Source: Variovorax terrae (GTDB lineage: Bacteria; Pseudomonadota; Gammaproteobacteria; Burkholderiales; Burkholderiaceae_C). Taken from it: a stretch of 64,000 nucleotides of DNA. Positions 9,132 through 17,387 of the stretch are shown in pieces (within the stretch, counting starts at the first letter, position 1; every line of letters begins with the position of its first letter). Below the pieces are notes generated by a model. That model had not been told where the DNA came from and made no database searches. It saw only the letters and a program-made list of their open reading frames with translations. Location of the stretch: assembly GCF_022809125.1 (NCBI RefSeq), contig NZ_JALGBI010000001.1, forward strand, positions 1,860,001-1,924,000, read 5' to 3'. Made by a program: the position numbers and the translations under genes.

Positions 9132-9809
9132 ATGAGCAAACCGGGCCTCTTCATCACTTTCGAAGGCATCGACGGCGCCGGCAAATCGACCCACATCGAA
9201 GGCCTTGCCACCGCCCTGCGCGCCCAGGGCCGCACCGTGACGCTCACGCGCGAGCCCGGCGGCACGCCGCTGGCCGAGAAGCTGCGCGCCCTGGTGCTCA
9301 ACGACGCCATGGACGCGCTGACCGAGGCGCTGCTGATCTTCGCCGCGCGGCGCGACCATCTGCAGCAGGTGATCGAGCCGGCGCTGGCACGCGGCGACGT
9401 GGTGCTGTGCGACCGCTTCACCGATGCCACCTTCGCCTACCAGGGCGGCGGGCGCGGCTTCGACTTCGCCGTGCTATCAAAACTGGAGCAATGGGTCCAG
9501 GCTGTTCCTGGACCTCAGCCGGATTTCGTGCGCCAACCCGACCTGACCGTGTGGTTCGACCTGGCGCCCGAGATCGCGGCCCAGCGGCTGGCCGGCGCCC
9601 GCCTGCCGGACCGCTTCGAGGCCCAGCCGATCGAGTTTTTCAGGCGCGTGGCCGAGGGCTACGGGCAACGCGCGGCGCAGGCGCCGCAGCGTTTCGCGCG
9701 CATCGACGCGGCGCAGGACCGGCACAAGGTCTGGCAGCAGCTCACCAGCGCCTTCGTGCGGCGCGGCTGGCTGGCCATCATGGTGGCTCCCAACGGGGGG
9801 CCGGCATGA
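9132..9809 (+). CDS. tmk: Thymidylate kinase
   Basis: A 225-residue dTMP kinase making dTDP from dTMP and ATP. P-loop GIDGAGKST near the N-terminus, TREPGGTP and [16 protein letters not shown] segments are all present. The segment [22 protein letters not shown] is encoded by a dispersed mini-repeat (9473-9530) and appears as an extra loop of about 10 residues just before [10 protein letters not shown], compared with what I expect for the family. The stop overlaps the holB start (ATGA at 9806-9809), so the two are translationally coupled. Confidence 0.93.
   Translation: MSKPGLFITFEGIDGAGKSTHIEGLATALRAQGRTVTLTREPGGTPLAEKLRALVLNDAMDALTEALLIFAARRDHLQQVIEPALARGDVVLCDRFTDATFAYQGGGRGFDFAVLSKLEQWVQAVPGPQPDFVRQPDLTVWFDLAPEIAAQRLAGARLPDRFEAQPIEFFRRVAEGYGQRAAQAPQRFARIDAAQDRHKVWQQLTSAFVRRGWLAIMVAPNGGPA
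9473..9530 (+). repeat. Dispersed GCTAT-hairpin mini-repeat, copy 2 (inside tmk)
   Basis: GCTATCAAAACTGGAGC is a degenerate hairpin, followed by GGTCCAGGCTGTTCCTGGAC and CTCAGCCGGATTTCG, the same block order as the other copies. It is in frame and adds residues to thymidylate kinase. Confidence 0.55.
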
Positions 9810-10822
9810 CGGCGGCGGCCGGCGCTGCGCTGGCGCCGTGGCTGGGCGAGCAGCTCGGCGGCCTGCTGGCCCAGCGCGGCCATGCCTGGCTGCTGCAGGG
9901 CCCGTCGGGCCTGGGCCAGTACCGCCTGGGCTTCGAGCTGGCGCGCGCCTGGCTGTGCGAGCAGCCCACGGCCCAGGGTGCCTGCGGGCACTGCGGCAGC
10001 TGCCATGCGATCGAGGTGCGCACCCATGCCGACCTGTGCGTGCTGATGCCCGAAACCGCGATGCTGGAGCTCGGCTGGCCGCTCAGCGAGAAGGCCCAGG
10101 CCGACATCGACGACAAGAAGCGCAAGCCCAGCAAGGAGATCCGCGTCGAGGCCATGCGCGACGCCGTGGAGTTTGCCCAGCGCACCAGCGCCCGCGGCCG
10201 CGGCAAGGCCGTGCTGGTGTACCCGGCCGAGCGCATGAACACGGTGACGGCCAACGCCTTGCTCAAGACACTCGAGGAGCCGCCCGGCGACGTGAAATTC
10301 GTGCTCGCCAGCGAAGCCTCGCATCAACTGCTGCCCACCATCCGCAGCCGCTGCCTGGGCCACACCATGGTCTGGCCGGAGGCGCCCGCGGCGCTGGCCT
10401 GGCTGCAGCAGCAGGGCGTGGCCTCTGCCGACGCGCCGGCCCTGCTGCGCGCGGCCGGCGGCCGGCCCGACGACGCGCTGGGCTTCGCGCAGTCCGGGCG
10501 CGATCCCAAGCTGTGGGCGCTGCTGCCCCGGGCCATGGCGCGCGGCGATGCCGGCGCGCTGGCCAACTGGGCTCCGGCGCACGCCGTCGATGCCTTGCAA
10601 AAGCTCTGCCACGACCTGCTGGCGCTGCAGGCCGGCGCGCAGCCCCGCTTCTTCGCGGCAGCCGACCTGCCGGCCGCTCCCACCGCGTCGCTGGCGGCGC
10701 TGACCCGCTGGTCGCGCGACCTGGGCCAGGCCGCGCGCACCGTGGAACACCCGTTCAATGCCGGACTGATGCTGGAGGCGCTTGTGAGCCAGGCCCGCCT
10801 GGCCCTAAACTCGAGGCCCTGA
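9806..10822 (+). CDS. holB: DNA polymerase III subunit delta'
   Basis: 338 residues, part of the clamp loader that places the beta sliding clamp on primed DNA. The P-loop position is degenerate ([10 protein letters not shown], no Lys), as expected for delta', which does not hydrolyse ATP. The zinc module is clear (LCEQP, then [12 protein letters not shown]). LLKTLEEPP and the SRC region (TIRSRC) are the AAA+ family motifs. It starts inside the tmk stop codon and is followed 13 bp later by the PilZ gene. Confidence 0.92.
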   Translation: MTAAAGAALAPWLGEQLGGLLAQRGHAWLLQGPSGLGQYRLGFELARAWLCEQPTAQGACGHCGSCHAIEVRTHADLCVLMPETAMLELGWPLSEKAQADIDDKKRKPSKEIRVEAMRDAVEFAQRTSARGRGKAVLVYPAERMNTVTANALLKTLEEPPGDVKFVLASEASHQLLPTIRSRCLGHTMVWPEAPAALAWLQQQGVASADAPALLRAAGGRPDDALGFAQSGRDPKLWALLPRAMARGDAGALANWAPAHAVDALQKLCHDLLALQAGAQPRFFAAADLPAAPTASLAALTRWSRDLGQAARTVEHPFNAGLMLEALVSQARLALNSRP

Positions 10823-10835
10823 GCCTTCGCTGCCC

Positions 10836-11198
10836 ATGAGCAATCCTTCTCCCACCACCCCGCGCCCCAGCGTCATCCAGCTCGCCATCAAGGAAAAGGC
10901 GGCCCTTTACGCCGCCTACATTCCCTTGTTCTCCGAAGGCGGCATCTTCATCCCGACGACGCGCGACTACCGGCTGGGCGATGATGTCTACGTGCTGCTG
11001 TCGCTGCCCGAAGACCCGCAGCGCTACCCGGTGGCCGGCAAGGTGGCCTGGGTCACGCCGCCGCGCGCCGCGGGCAACCGCACGCAGGGCGTGGGCATCC
11101 GGTTTCCGGCCGACGAGAAGTCGCGCCTGCTCAAGATCAGGATCGAAGAGCTGCTGGGCGGGCACCTGGCGTCGGAACGGCCGACCCAGACCATTTGA
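10836..11198 (+). CDS. pilZ: PilZ domain protein (type IV pilus assembly PilZ type)
   Basis: 120 residues, a single-domain PilZ protein. FSEGGIFIPTTRDYRLGDDVYVLLSLPE and VAGKVAWVTPP match the type IV pilus PilZ subgroup. The N-terminal RxxxR c-di-GMP-binding motif is not evident, as is common in this subgroup. Its position between holB and tatD is the conserved location of pilZ in beta- and gammaproteobacteria. Its likely role is pilus biogenesis through the PilB/FimX interaction, based on family knowledge. Confidence 0.85.
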   Translation: MSNPSPTTPRPSVIQLAIKEKAALYAAYIPLFSEGGIFIPTTRDYRLGDDVYVLLSLPEDPQRYPVAGKVAWVTPPRAAGNRTQGVGIRFPADEKSRLLKIRIEELLGGHLASERPTQTI

Positions 11199-11201
11199 TC
11201 T

Positions 11202-11256
11202 GCTACGGTTTTCGTAGCGCCCAATGACCGCAGCACCTGGACCTGCGGCCCTTTTC
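11202..11256 (+). repeat. Dispersed GCTAT-hairpin mini-repeat, copy 3 (pilZ-tatD gap)
   Basis: GCTACGGTTTTCGTAGC forms a 5-bp-arm hairpin, followed by CCCAATGACCGCAG, CACCTGGAC, and a CGGCCCTTTTCATTGATATT tail. It fills almost the whole intergenic space upstream of tatD, so it could act as an attenuator or mRNA-stability element there. Confidence 0.6.
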
Positions 11257-11267
11257 ATTGATATTCC

Positions 11268-12074
11268 ATGTTTGTCGACTCGCATTGCCACCTGAGCTTT
11301 CCCGAACTGGCCGCACAGCTGCCGCAGATCCGCCAGGCCATGGCCGAGGCGCAGGTGGACCGGGCGCTGTGCATCTGCACCACGCTGGAGGAGTTCGATT
11401 CGGTCCATGCGCTGGCCATGCGCTATGACAACTTCTGGGCCACCGTGGGCGTGCACCCCGACAACGAAGGCGTTACCGAGCCCAGCCTGCAGGACCTGCT
11501 CGAGCGCGCCGCGCAGCCGCGCGTGGTGGCCATCGGCGAAACCGGGCTCGACTACTACCAGATGGACGAGCGCAAGGGCGGCCGCACGCTGGCCGACATG
11601 GAGTGGCAGCGCGAGCGCTTTCGCACCCACATCCGCGCCGCGCGCCAGTGCGGCAAGCCGCTGGTGATCCACACCCGCAGCGCCTCGGCCGACACGCTGG
11701 CCATCCTGAAGGAGGAGGGCGAGGACGGCTCCCGTGGCGCGGCCGGCGGGGTGTTCCATTGCTTCACCGAAACCGCACAGGTGGCCCGGGCTGCGCTGGA
11801 CCTGGGGTTCTATATCTCGTTCTCCGGCATCCTGACCTTCAAGAACGCGCAGGACCTGCGCGACGTGGCGGCCTTCGTGCCGCTGGACCGCCTGCTGATC
11901 GAGACCGACAGCCCCTATCTGGCCCCCGTGCCTTACCGCGGCAAGACCAACAACCCCTCCTACGTGCCCTACGTGGCCCGTCAGGTGGCCGATCTGAAGC
12001 AGCTCCCGATGGAACAGATTGCCGAGGTTACGAGCGCCAATTTCGAGCGCCTGTTCAAGGGAGTTCAATCATGA
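11268..12074 (+). CDS. TatD family metal-dependent hydrolase
   Basis: A 268-residue TIM-barrel metallohydrolase. VDSHCHLSF (HxH metal ligands) at the N-terminus, GETGLDYY (Glu ligand), PLVIHTRSA and VFHCFTE (His ligands) and IETDSPYLAP (Asp) are all in order. The family includes 3'-5' DNA exonucleases and D-aminoacyl-tRNA deacylases. Its position after holB and pilZ is the standard one for the YcfH/TatD-like member. Its last codons overlap the ankyrin gene start (ATGA at 12071). Confidence 0.88.
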   Translation: MFVDSHCHLSFPELAAQLPQIRQAMAEAQVDRALCICTTLEEFDSVHALAMRYDNFWATVGVHPDNEGVTEPSLQDLLERAAQPRVVAIGETGLDYYQMDERKGGRTLADMEWQRERFRTHIRAARQCGKPLVIHTRSASADTLAILKEEGEDGSRGAAGGVFHCFTETAQVARAALDLGFYISFSGILTFKNAQDLRDVAAFVPLDRLLIETDSPYLAPVPYRGKTNNPSYVPYVARQVADLKQLPMEQIAEVTSANFERLFKGVQS

Positions 12075-12730
12075 GAAATTACTTTAAGAATTTAATTTAT
12101 TTGATTGTTTTAATTGGATTTAATGTTTGTCATGCCGGCTCCTACGAGGATTTTTTCGTTGCCATCAAGCAGGACAATGCGGCGGCCATGACGCGCCTGC
12201 TGCAGCGCGGCTTCGACCCCAATACGCCCGATCCGAAGGGGCAGAACGGCCTCTACCTCGCGCTGCGCGAACCGTCGCTCAAGGTGGCGCAGGTATTGAT
12301 CGACTGGCCCAAGACCGATGTCGATGTCCTCAACGCCCAGGGTGAAAGCCCGCTGATGATTGCGGCGCTCAAAGGGCAGCTCGACATCGCCCGAAAGCTG
12401 ATCGAGCGCGATGCCAGCGTCAACAAGACCGGCTGGGCGCCGCTGCACTACGCGGCCACCAACAGCCACCTCGACGTCATGCGGCTGCTGCTGGACAACA
12501 GCGCCTACATCGACGCCGCCTCGCCCAATGGCACCACGCCGCTGATGATGGCGGCGTTCTACGGCAGCGCCTCGGCGGTGAAGCTGCTGCTGGAAGAGGG
12601 CGCCGACCCGCTGCTCAAGAACCAGCAGGACCTCAGCGCCATCGACTTCGCCCAGCGCGCCAACCGCAAGGAATCGGCCGACATCATCGCCGCGTTCGTG
12701 CGCGGCCGGCAGCCCAAGGGCAAGTGGTGA
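12071..12730 (+). CDS. Secreted/periplasmic ankyrin-repeat protein
   Basis: 219 residues. A signal peptide (MRNYFKNLIYLIVLIGFNVCHAG, cleavage likely after CHA) precedes about five ankyrin repeats (for example GWAPLHYAATNSHLDVMRLLLDN and GTTPLMMAAFYGSASAVKLLLEEGADP). Ankyrin repeats bind protein partners; the target is unknown. The first 55 bases of the gene are strikingly AT-rich compared with the rest, a sharp composition switch at the signal-peptide boundary. Translationally coupled to tatD. Confidence 0.85.
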   Translation: MRNYFKNLIYLIVLIGFNVCHAGSYEDFFVAIKQDNAAAMTRLLQRGFDPNTPDPKGQNGLYLALREPSLKVAQVLIDWPKTDVDVLNAQGESPLMIAALKGQLDIARKLIERDASVNKTGWAPLHYAATNSHLDVMRLLLDNSAYIDAASPNGTTPLMMAAFYGSASAVKLLLEEGADPLLKNQQDLSAIDFAQRANRKESADIIAAFVRGRQPKGKW

Positions 12731-12731
12731 G

Positions 12732-13697
12732 ATGCGCAGCCTCAAGCTCAGGCATCTGAGGATCGTCCTGGCGGTCAGCGAAGCCGAGAGCCTGGCGCAG
12801 GCGGCCGAACGGCTTCACGTCACGGCGGCGGCCGTGTCGAAGGCGCTCGCCGAGGTGGAGGAGGTCTTTGGCGCTGCGGTGTTCGACCGGGGGCGCGGCT
12901 GGGTGCGGCTGACGCCGCTCGGGCGGGCCGTGCTGGCCTCGGCCCGCGTCGTGGGTTCCGAACTCGCGGGGCTGTCCGACGTGGTGCAGGGGCTGCAGGG
13001 GGGTTACCAGGGGGAACTGGCCATCGGCACCAAGGCGGTCTCGCTGCATCCTTTCCTGGCGAACACCATCAACGCCTTCGCCGCGCACTATCCGCAAGTG
13101 CGCATCAGCCTGGTCGAAGGCACGTCGAAGCACCTGCGCGATCTGCTCGATGACGGCCGGATCCAGCTGCTGTTTGCCCGGCTGAGCCCGGACATCGTCC
13201 ATTCCGGGCTGCAGAAGGCGGCGATCCTCACGGACGACGTGGTGGTGGCGGCCAGCGCCGACCATCCCCTGGCCGGCCGTGCGGATCTGGACTGGCCTGA
13301 ACTGGTGGGCCAACGCTGGTGCCTGCCGGTGCCCGGCACGCTGATGCGGGACCACCTGGAGCGCCTGCTCGGCGCGCGGCGCCTGGGCTTGCCGCAGCAG
13401 TATGTGGAAACCAGCGACATGACGATGGTGGCGCCGCTGTTCCGCCTGGGCCCCTACGTCACCCTGGTGCCCCGCCGGGTGGCCGAGCACCACCTGAAGC
13501 TGCCGGTCGGCTGCATCCTGCCGCTGGACGTGCCGGCCGCAACCGATTCAGTCGGCATGATCTGGAACGAAGCCCTGCCGACGCGGCCCACGGCGCGGCT
13601 GTTTCGCGAACTGGTCTTGCGGCAGCTTGCGGACCGGCCTGCTGTGCAGGCGCCATCCGCGCAAGCCGTGGAACTGTCTTCGCTCACTCGAAGCTGA
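12732..13697 (+). CDS. LysR family transcriptional regulator
   Basis: 321 residues. The N-terminal winged HTH (RHLRIVLAVSEAESLAQAAERL, then VTAAAVSKALAEVE) and a LysR substrate-binding domain are clear. It resembles the PcaQ/GbpR-like subgroup, which often controls aromatic or carboxylic acid catabolism. Its 3' end overlaps the convergent Bug binding protein gene by 14 bp. It sits one base after the ankyrin stop but is unrelated in function. The likely target is the transport/lyase cluster at 13.7-20.2 kb (inference). Confidence 0.85.
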   Translation: MRSLKLRHLRIVLAVSEAESLAQAAERLHVTAAAVSKALAEVEEVFGAAVFDRGRGWVRLTPLGRAVLASARVVGSELAGLSDVVQGLQGGYQGELAIGTKAVSLHPFLANTINAFAAHYPQVRISLVEGTSKHLRDLLDDGRIQLLFARLSPDIVHSGLQKAAILTDDVVVAASADHPLAGRADLDWPELVGQRWCLPVPGTLMRDHLERLLGARRLGLPQQYVETSDMTMVAPLFRLGPYVTLVPRRVAEHHLKLPVGCILPLDVPAATDSVGMIWNEALPTRPTARLFRELVLRQLADRPAVQAPSAQAVELSSLTRS

Positions 13698-14661
13698 TCT
13701 TTCTTTCGCGGATCAGTTTTCCCCACTTGGCCAGATCGGTCCGCACCCGCGCCTGCATGACATCGGCCGGGCCCAGGATCGGCTCGTAGCCCTGCCGGCG
13801 CAAGGCCTGCTCGACGGCCGGATCGGCCAGGGCGCCCTGCAGCGCACGGTGCACCCGGCTGCTGGCGTCAGCCGGCATGCGCGCCGGCCCCACCAGGGCA
13901 AACCACACGGTGGCGTCGTAGCCGGGATAGCCCTGCTCGGCCACCGTCGGCACCTCCGGCAGCACGGAACTGCGGCTGGCGGAGGTCACGGCCAGGGCGC
14001 GCATCTTTCCCGACTGAATGAAGGGCAGGGCCGTGCCCGTGGAGGCGAACAGCATGGGAATCTGGCCGCCCACCAGATCAACGGCAGCCGGGCTGCCGCC
14101 CTTGTAGGGAACATGCACCAGCTCCGTTCCCGTCATGGCCTGGAACAGCTCGCCCGAAAGATGAGCGGAGCCGCCAATACCCGAGGTGCCATACGTGAGG
14201 CTGCCGGGCCTGGCCTTTGCCATCTTCACCAGGTCGGCCAGATTTTTGGCCGGCACCGACGGATGGACGGCGATCACCGAGCAGCCTTCGCAGATCATGC
14301 CCAGCGGGGTGAAGGCCGAAGTCGGGTCGTAGCTCAGCTGCTTGCCGTTGGGCAGGATGGTCATCGGGCCGCTGTCGGTGATGTGGATCGTGTAGCCGTC
14401 GGCGGGGGCCTTGGCCGTCAGTCCTGCCGCCACGGTGGCGCCCGCGCCCGGCCGGTAGTCGAAGATCAGGGGCTGGCCCAGCGCCGCCTGCAGCCGGGGT
14501 TCCAGCGGGCGCATGACGCCGTCGGTGGCGCCACCCGTCTGGTAGCCAATCAGCAGCTTGATGGGCCGGTCGGGCCAGCCGCCGGCTTTCTGGGCCCAGG
14601 CTTGCGAGGCGGCGGCGGCCAGTGCGGCGCCCACAAGGCGGCGGCGGGAAATCGGGGTCAT
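13684..14661 (-). CDS. Bug family (TctC-type) periplasmic solute-binding protein 1
   Basis: 325 residues. A Tat-like/Sec leader (MTPISRRRLVGAALAAAASQAWA, twin-Arg region RRR) is followed by WPDRPIKLLIGYQTGGATD, the Bug/TctC N-terminal signature, and a C-terminal LRRQGYEPI. The family captures carboxylates for tripartite tricarboxylate transporters or acts as orphan sensors; no TctA/TctB membrane genes are visible nearby. The ATG at 14661 has AGGAG just upstream. It follows the lyase gene with the same orientation, so transcription probably runs lyase to binding protein. Confidence 0.87.
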   Translation of the reverse strand: MTPISRRRLVGAALAAAASQAWAQKAGGWPDRPIKLLIGYQTGGATDGVMRPLEPRLQAALGQPLIFDYRPGAGATVAAGLTAKAPADGYTIHITDSGPMTILPNGKQLSYDPTSAFTPLGMICEGCSVIAVHPSVPAKNLADLVKMAKARPGSLTYGTSGIGGSAHLSGELFQAMTGTELVHVPYKGGSPAAVDLVGGQIPMLFASTGTALPFIQSGKMRALAVTSASRSSVLPEVPTVAEQGYPGYDATVWFALVGPARMPADASSRVHRALQGALADPAVEQALRRQGYEPILGPADVMQARVRTDLAKWGKLIRERKISFE

Positions 14662-14715
14662 GGGAGTCTCCTGGTCTTGGTACTGAAGGGAAATGGGAAG
14701 TTGCATGAGAGCCGG

Positions 14716-16230
14716 TCAGCCGAGCAGGGCGTCGATTCCGGCCTCCAGCCGGTGCTGCGCCTCGGCCACCCGGGCCTGGGCGGCTTCGAGCCAGCGGAGG
14801 TCAGCCGCGAGGGCCTCTGCGTGAAGCGCCAGCGCTTCCTGGACGCGTTGCGGCGCCGGCCCGCCGGGCATCTGGTGCCGGCGAACCGACTCGGCGGGGT
14901 CCATGGCCGAGGCGATCACGGCGGGATCGAGGCCCAGGGGCTGGCCGGTGTGTTCGATGGCAGCGCGATCGACCAGGGCGGTATCGACATCCGCCGGAGT
15001 GCGGCCAGCCTCCAGCGACAGCCGGACCACGATGCCCGTGATCTGGTGCGCGGCACGCCAGGGCAGCCCGGTGGACCGGACGATGGCGGAGGCCAGGTCG
15101 GTGGCAGTCGCCCAATGGCGGCCGGCAGTGGACGCCATGGCGCCCGCGCGGACCGTCAGGCTGCCCAGGACGGCCGTCATCAGCGGAAGCGCGCCGCTCA
15201 TTTCGTCGTAGCTGCGCCAGGCGTCCGACATGGAGCGAACCCATTCGAACACCGGCACCGTCGAGGGGTTCTTGTGGATCATCGCGGTGCTCACGAAGTA
15301 GCCCGTGGACGTGGCCACCACGCCCTTGAGGCATTCGAGCGCGTTGGGATTCTTCTTCTGCGGCATGATGCTGCTCGTGCCGCAGAACCCGTCCGCACAC
15401 TCCACCAGCCCGAACTCGGGTGCGGACCACAGCATCAGGTCTTCGGCCAGGCGGTTGAAGTTGCCGGCCAGCAGCGTGGTGATCGCATGCGCCTCGATCT
15501 CCAGGTCGCGCCCCCAGACCGCATCGCGCGTGTTCAGCGCCAGGCCGTCGAATCCCAGCAGCGAGGCCGTGCGCTCCCGGTTCAAAGGGAATTCGGAGCC
15601 GTTCAGAATCGCCGCGCCGGCCGGGCTGGTGTTGAGCCTCGCAAAGTACTGGCGAATGCGCTGTGCATCACGGTCAAAGGCGCTGGCCCAGGAGAGCAGA
15701 TAGTGCGCGAAGCTTTCGGGCTGGGCGTGCTGCAGATGGGTGCAGCCGGGCATCACCGTGTCGATGTGCAATGGCACGAGGTCGAGCATCATCTGGCGCA
15801 GCTCGTTGAGCTGGGCGGCCACCAGCAGCAGCTTGCCGCGCAGCGTGTAGCGGAAAGACACCGCGAGCAGATCACCCGAACTGCGGCCCAGGTGCATTTT
15901 TCCGGCAACGTCCGGGCCGAGCGCCCCAGTCAGGATGGCTTCGCCCGAATGCATGTGCTCGGCCGTGGCCGCGCGGGCCTCGATCGCGCCCAGTTGCTCG
16001 ACCTTGCGCAGCTCGCGCAGCATCGCGGCGGCATCGGCTTTCGGCAGCAGGCCTTCCTCGGCCAGCATCAGGATGTGGGCCTTGTCAAAAGCATGGAATG
16101 CGGCCAACTGCGGGCCCATGCGGGCATACTGGCCCAGAACCGCCGCGTCAGGCCCAGGCAGGCAGACCCGGGCCAGCTCCGGGCGCACGTTTTCGGACAA
16201 TCGGATCTTGGCAGCGCGGTAGACAGACAT
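14716..16230 (-). CDS. Argininosuccinate lyase-like C-N lyase (fumarase superfamily)
   Basis: 504 residues, somewhat longer than housekeeping ArgH. The superfamily signature SSIMPQKKNPNALE carries the catalytic Ser loop. HSGEAILTGALG and TVMPGCTHLQHAQPES correspond to the other two active-site regions. The superfamily eliminates an amine from a succinyl-type substrate to give fumarate. Its neighbours are Bug carboxylate-binding proteins and regulators, not arginine genes. An aminopolycarboxylate or N-succinyl-amine lyase (as in the EDDS/iminodisuccinate lyases) is therefore more likely than arginine synthesis. That is inference. Confidence 0.75.
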   Translation of the reverse strand: MSVYRAAKIRLSENVRPELARVCLPGPDAAVLGQYARMGPQLAAFHAFDKAHILMLAEEGLLPKADAAAMLRELRKVEQLGAIEARAATAEHMHSGEAILTGALGPDVAGKMHLGRSSGDLLAVSFRYTLRGKLLLVAAQLNELRQMMLDLVPLHIDTVMPGCTHLQHAQPESFAHYLLSWASAFDRDAQRIRQYFARLNTSPAGAAILNGSEFPLNRERTASLLGFDGLALNTRDAVWGRDLEIEAHAITTLLAGNFNRLAEDLMLWSAPEFGLVECADGFCGTSSIMPQKKNPNALECLKGVVATSTGYFVSTAMIHKNPSTVPVFEWVRSMSDAWRSYDEMSGALPLMTAVLGSLTVRAGAMASTAGRHWATATDLASAIVRSTGLPWRAAHQITGIVVRLSLEAGRTPADVDTALVDRAAIEHTGQPLGLDPAVIASAMDPAESVRRHQMPGGPAPQRVQEALALHAEALAADLRWLEAAQARVAEAQHRLEAGIDALLG

Positions 16231-16354
16231 GGTTTCCTCGATGAATCACTTGGCGCCGCAGTGTAGGGAGGCGTGTGGGAAACAAAAAGGGAAATAAATG
16301 GAAATGAAATCAACCATTTGCTCTTTTTTATTGATTTTAACTTTATACGATGTA

Positions 16355-16371
16355 TATTATGTTAAATAATA
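16355..16371. promoter_or_regulatory. AT-rich inverted repeat upstream of the lyase gene
   Basis: TATTAT-N5-ATAATA is a perfect 6-bp-arm inverted repeat about 125 bp upstream of the lyase start, in a 248-bp AT-rich gap (16231-16478) without a gene. It could be part of the promoter or a regulator site. Only the symmetry is seen. Confidence 0.3.
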
Positions 16372-16478
16372 AAGACGGCAGTGCAATGATCGCTGCGCGG
16401 TAGCCCAGCCCCCTCTCTCTGAACGGCTGTTCTGGGCAATTGATCATCGACACGCAGCCAGTGAGAAATGCTATCGCT

Positions 16479-17270
16479 TCAGGGATGCCAGGTCGACACA
16501 ACTTTTGGCGTTTGGTGCGAGCGCGCCCCCGCCAGCGCATATGACAGCTGGGTGGCCGCATCCATCACCGTTTTTGCGTGCTTGACGAGCTTGGGGCGCG
16601 TCAGGCGGGCTGTCGGTCCCGAGATGCACATCGAGCCCAGCAGTCTCCAGTTGAGGCCGAATACCGGTGCCGCCACGCTGCTGACCTCGGGCTCGCGTTC
16701 ACCCAGGGACATGTGGTAGCCGCGCTGCCTGATTTCCTCGTAGACCTTGCCGCTGGCGCCCGAGAACGCCAGGATCACGCGGCCCGGCGCTCCCTTGTCC
16801 AGCGGCAGCCGCTCGCCCATGCGCACATGGTGGCGCACCGATTGCGGCCCCTCCACCCGGGAGATGCAGGCCCGGATGTCGCCTTCACGGACGTAGAACG
16901 AGGCACTTTCGCCGGTGGTGCGCGAGAGTTCGCGCAGGGTGGGCTCGACCACGTTGTTGACATCAAAGCCTGACTGGTAGCGCATGCCCAGCCAGCCCGC
17001 GGCCGGCCCCAGGCGCCAGTCGCCGTCCTCGCGCTGCACCATGTAGCCGGATTGCGCGAGTGTGCGTGCCAGGCGCAGCACCGTGGTCTTGTGCATGCCG
17101 CAGCGCCGGCTCAGCTCCGCGAGCGAGAGATGGGCTTCGGCCACCCCGAAGGCTTCCATGATCTGCAGCGCGCGTGTCACCGCGATCACGCCAGAGGCTG
17201 ACGCGTCGAACACCGGCGCCGCGACAGGGGCTTGGGTCAACCCCTTTTTGACAATGTTGTTTCGTACCAT
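16479..17270 (-). CDS. IclR family transcriptional regulator
   Basis: 263 residues. The N-terminal winged HTH (ALQIMEAFG, then LSLAELSRRCGMHKTTVLRL) precedes an IclR effector-binding domain. IclR proteins bind a small-molecule effector and commonly repress a divergent catabolic operon and themselves. The gene diverges from the second Bug binding protein. An inverted repeat TGTTTC-N7-GAAACA covers its own start codon. ATG 17270 is chosen because the HTH follows a short variable leader; longer in-frame extensions are less family-like. Confidence 0.87.
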   Translation of the reverse strand: MVRNNIVKKGLTQAPVAAPVFDASASGVIAVTRALQIMEAFGVAEAHLSLAELSRRCGMHKTTVLRLARTLAQSGYMVQREDGDWRLGPAAGWLGMRYQSGFDVNNVVEPTLRELSRTTGESASFYVREGDIRACISRVEGPQSVRHHVRMGERLPLDKGAPGRVILAFSGASGKVYEEIRQRGYHMSLGEREPEVSSVAAPVFGLNWRLLGSMCISGPTARLTRPKLVKHAKTVMDAATQLSYALAGARSHQTPKVVSTWHP

Positions 17271-17276
17271 GAAACA
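17258..17276. promoter_or_regulatory. Candidate IclR operator (TGTTTC-N7-GAAACA)
   Basis: This perfect 6-bp-arm inverted repeat overlaps the IclR start codon and lies about 112 bp upstream of the divergent Bug gene. Two further TGAAAC half-sites follow within 40 bp. IclR regulators typically bind such GAAAC-type palindromes and autoregulate. Confidence 0.45.
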
Positions 17277-17387
17277 TGATCTGAGAAATGAAACAGCATT
17301 GTATGGAATGAAACCCGAACTTAAAGTCTCGTTCCCATGCAGGCAGCCATGCCTGCCTTGTTCAGAGACGAAAAGACGGAGACATCC

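Noticed and set aside
14716..16230. Lyase called as housekeeping argH
   Set aside because: Neighbouring genes are carboxylate transport and catabolism; the ASL family contains several other C-N lyases, so the symbol was withheld.
13627..16266. Long plus-strand open frame across the Bug and lyase genes
   Set aside because: High-GC antisense shadow rich in Gly, Arg and His; both minus-strand genes carry clear family motifs.
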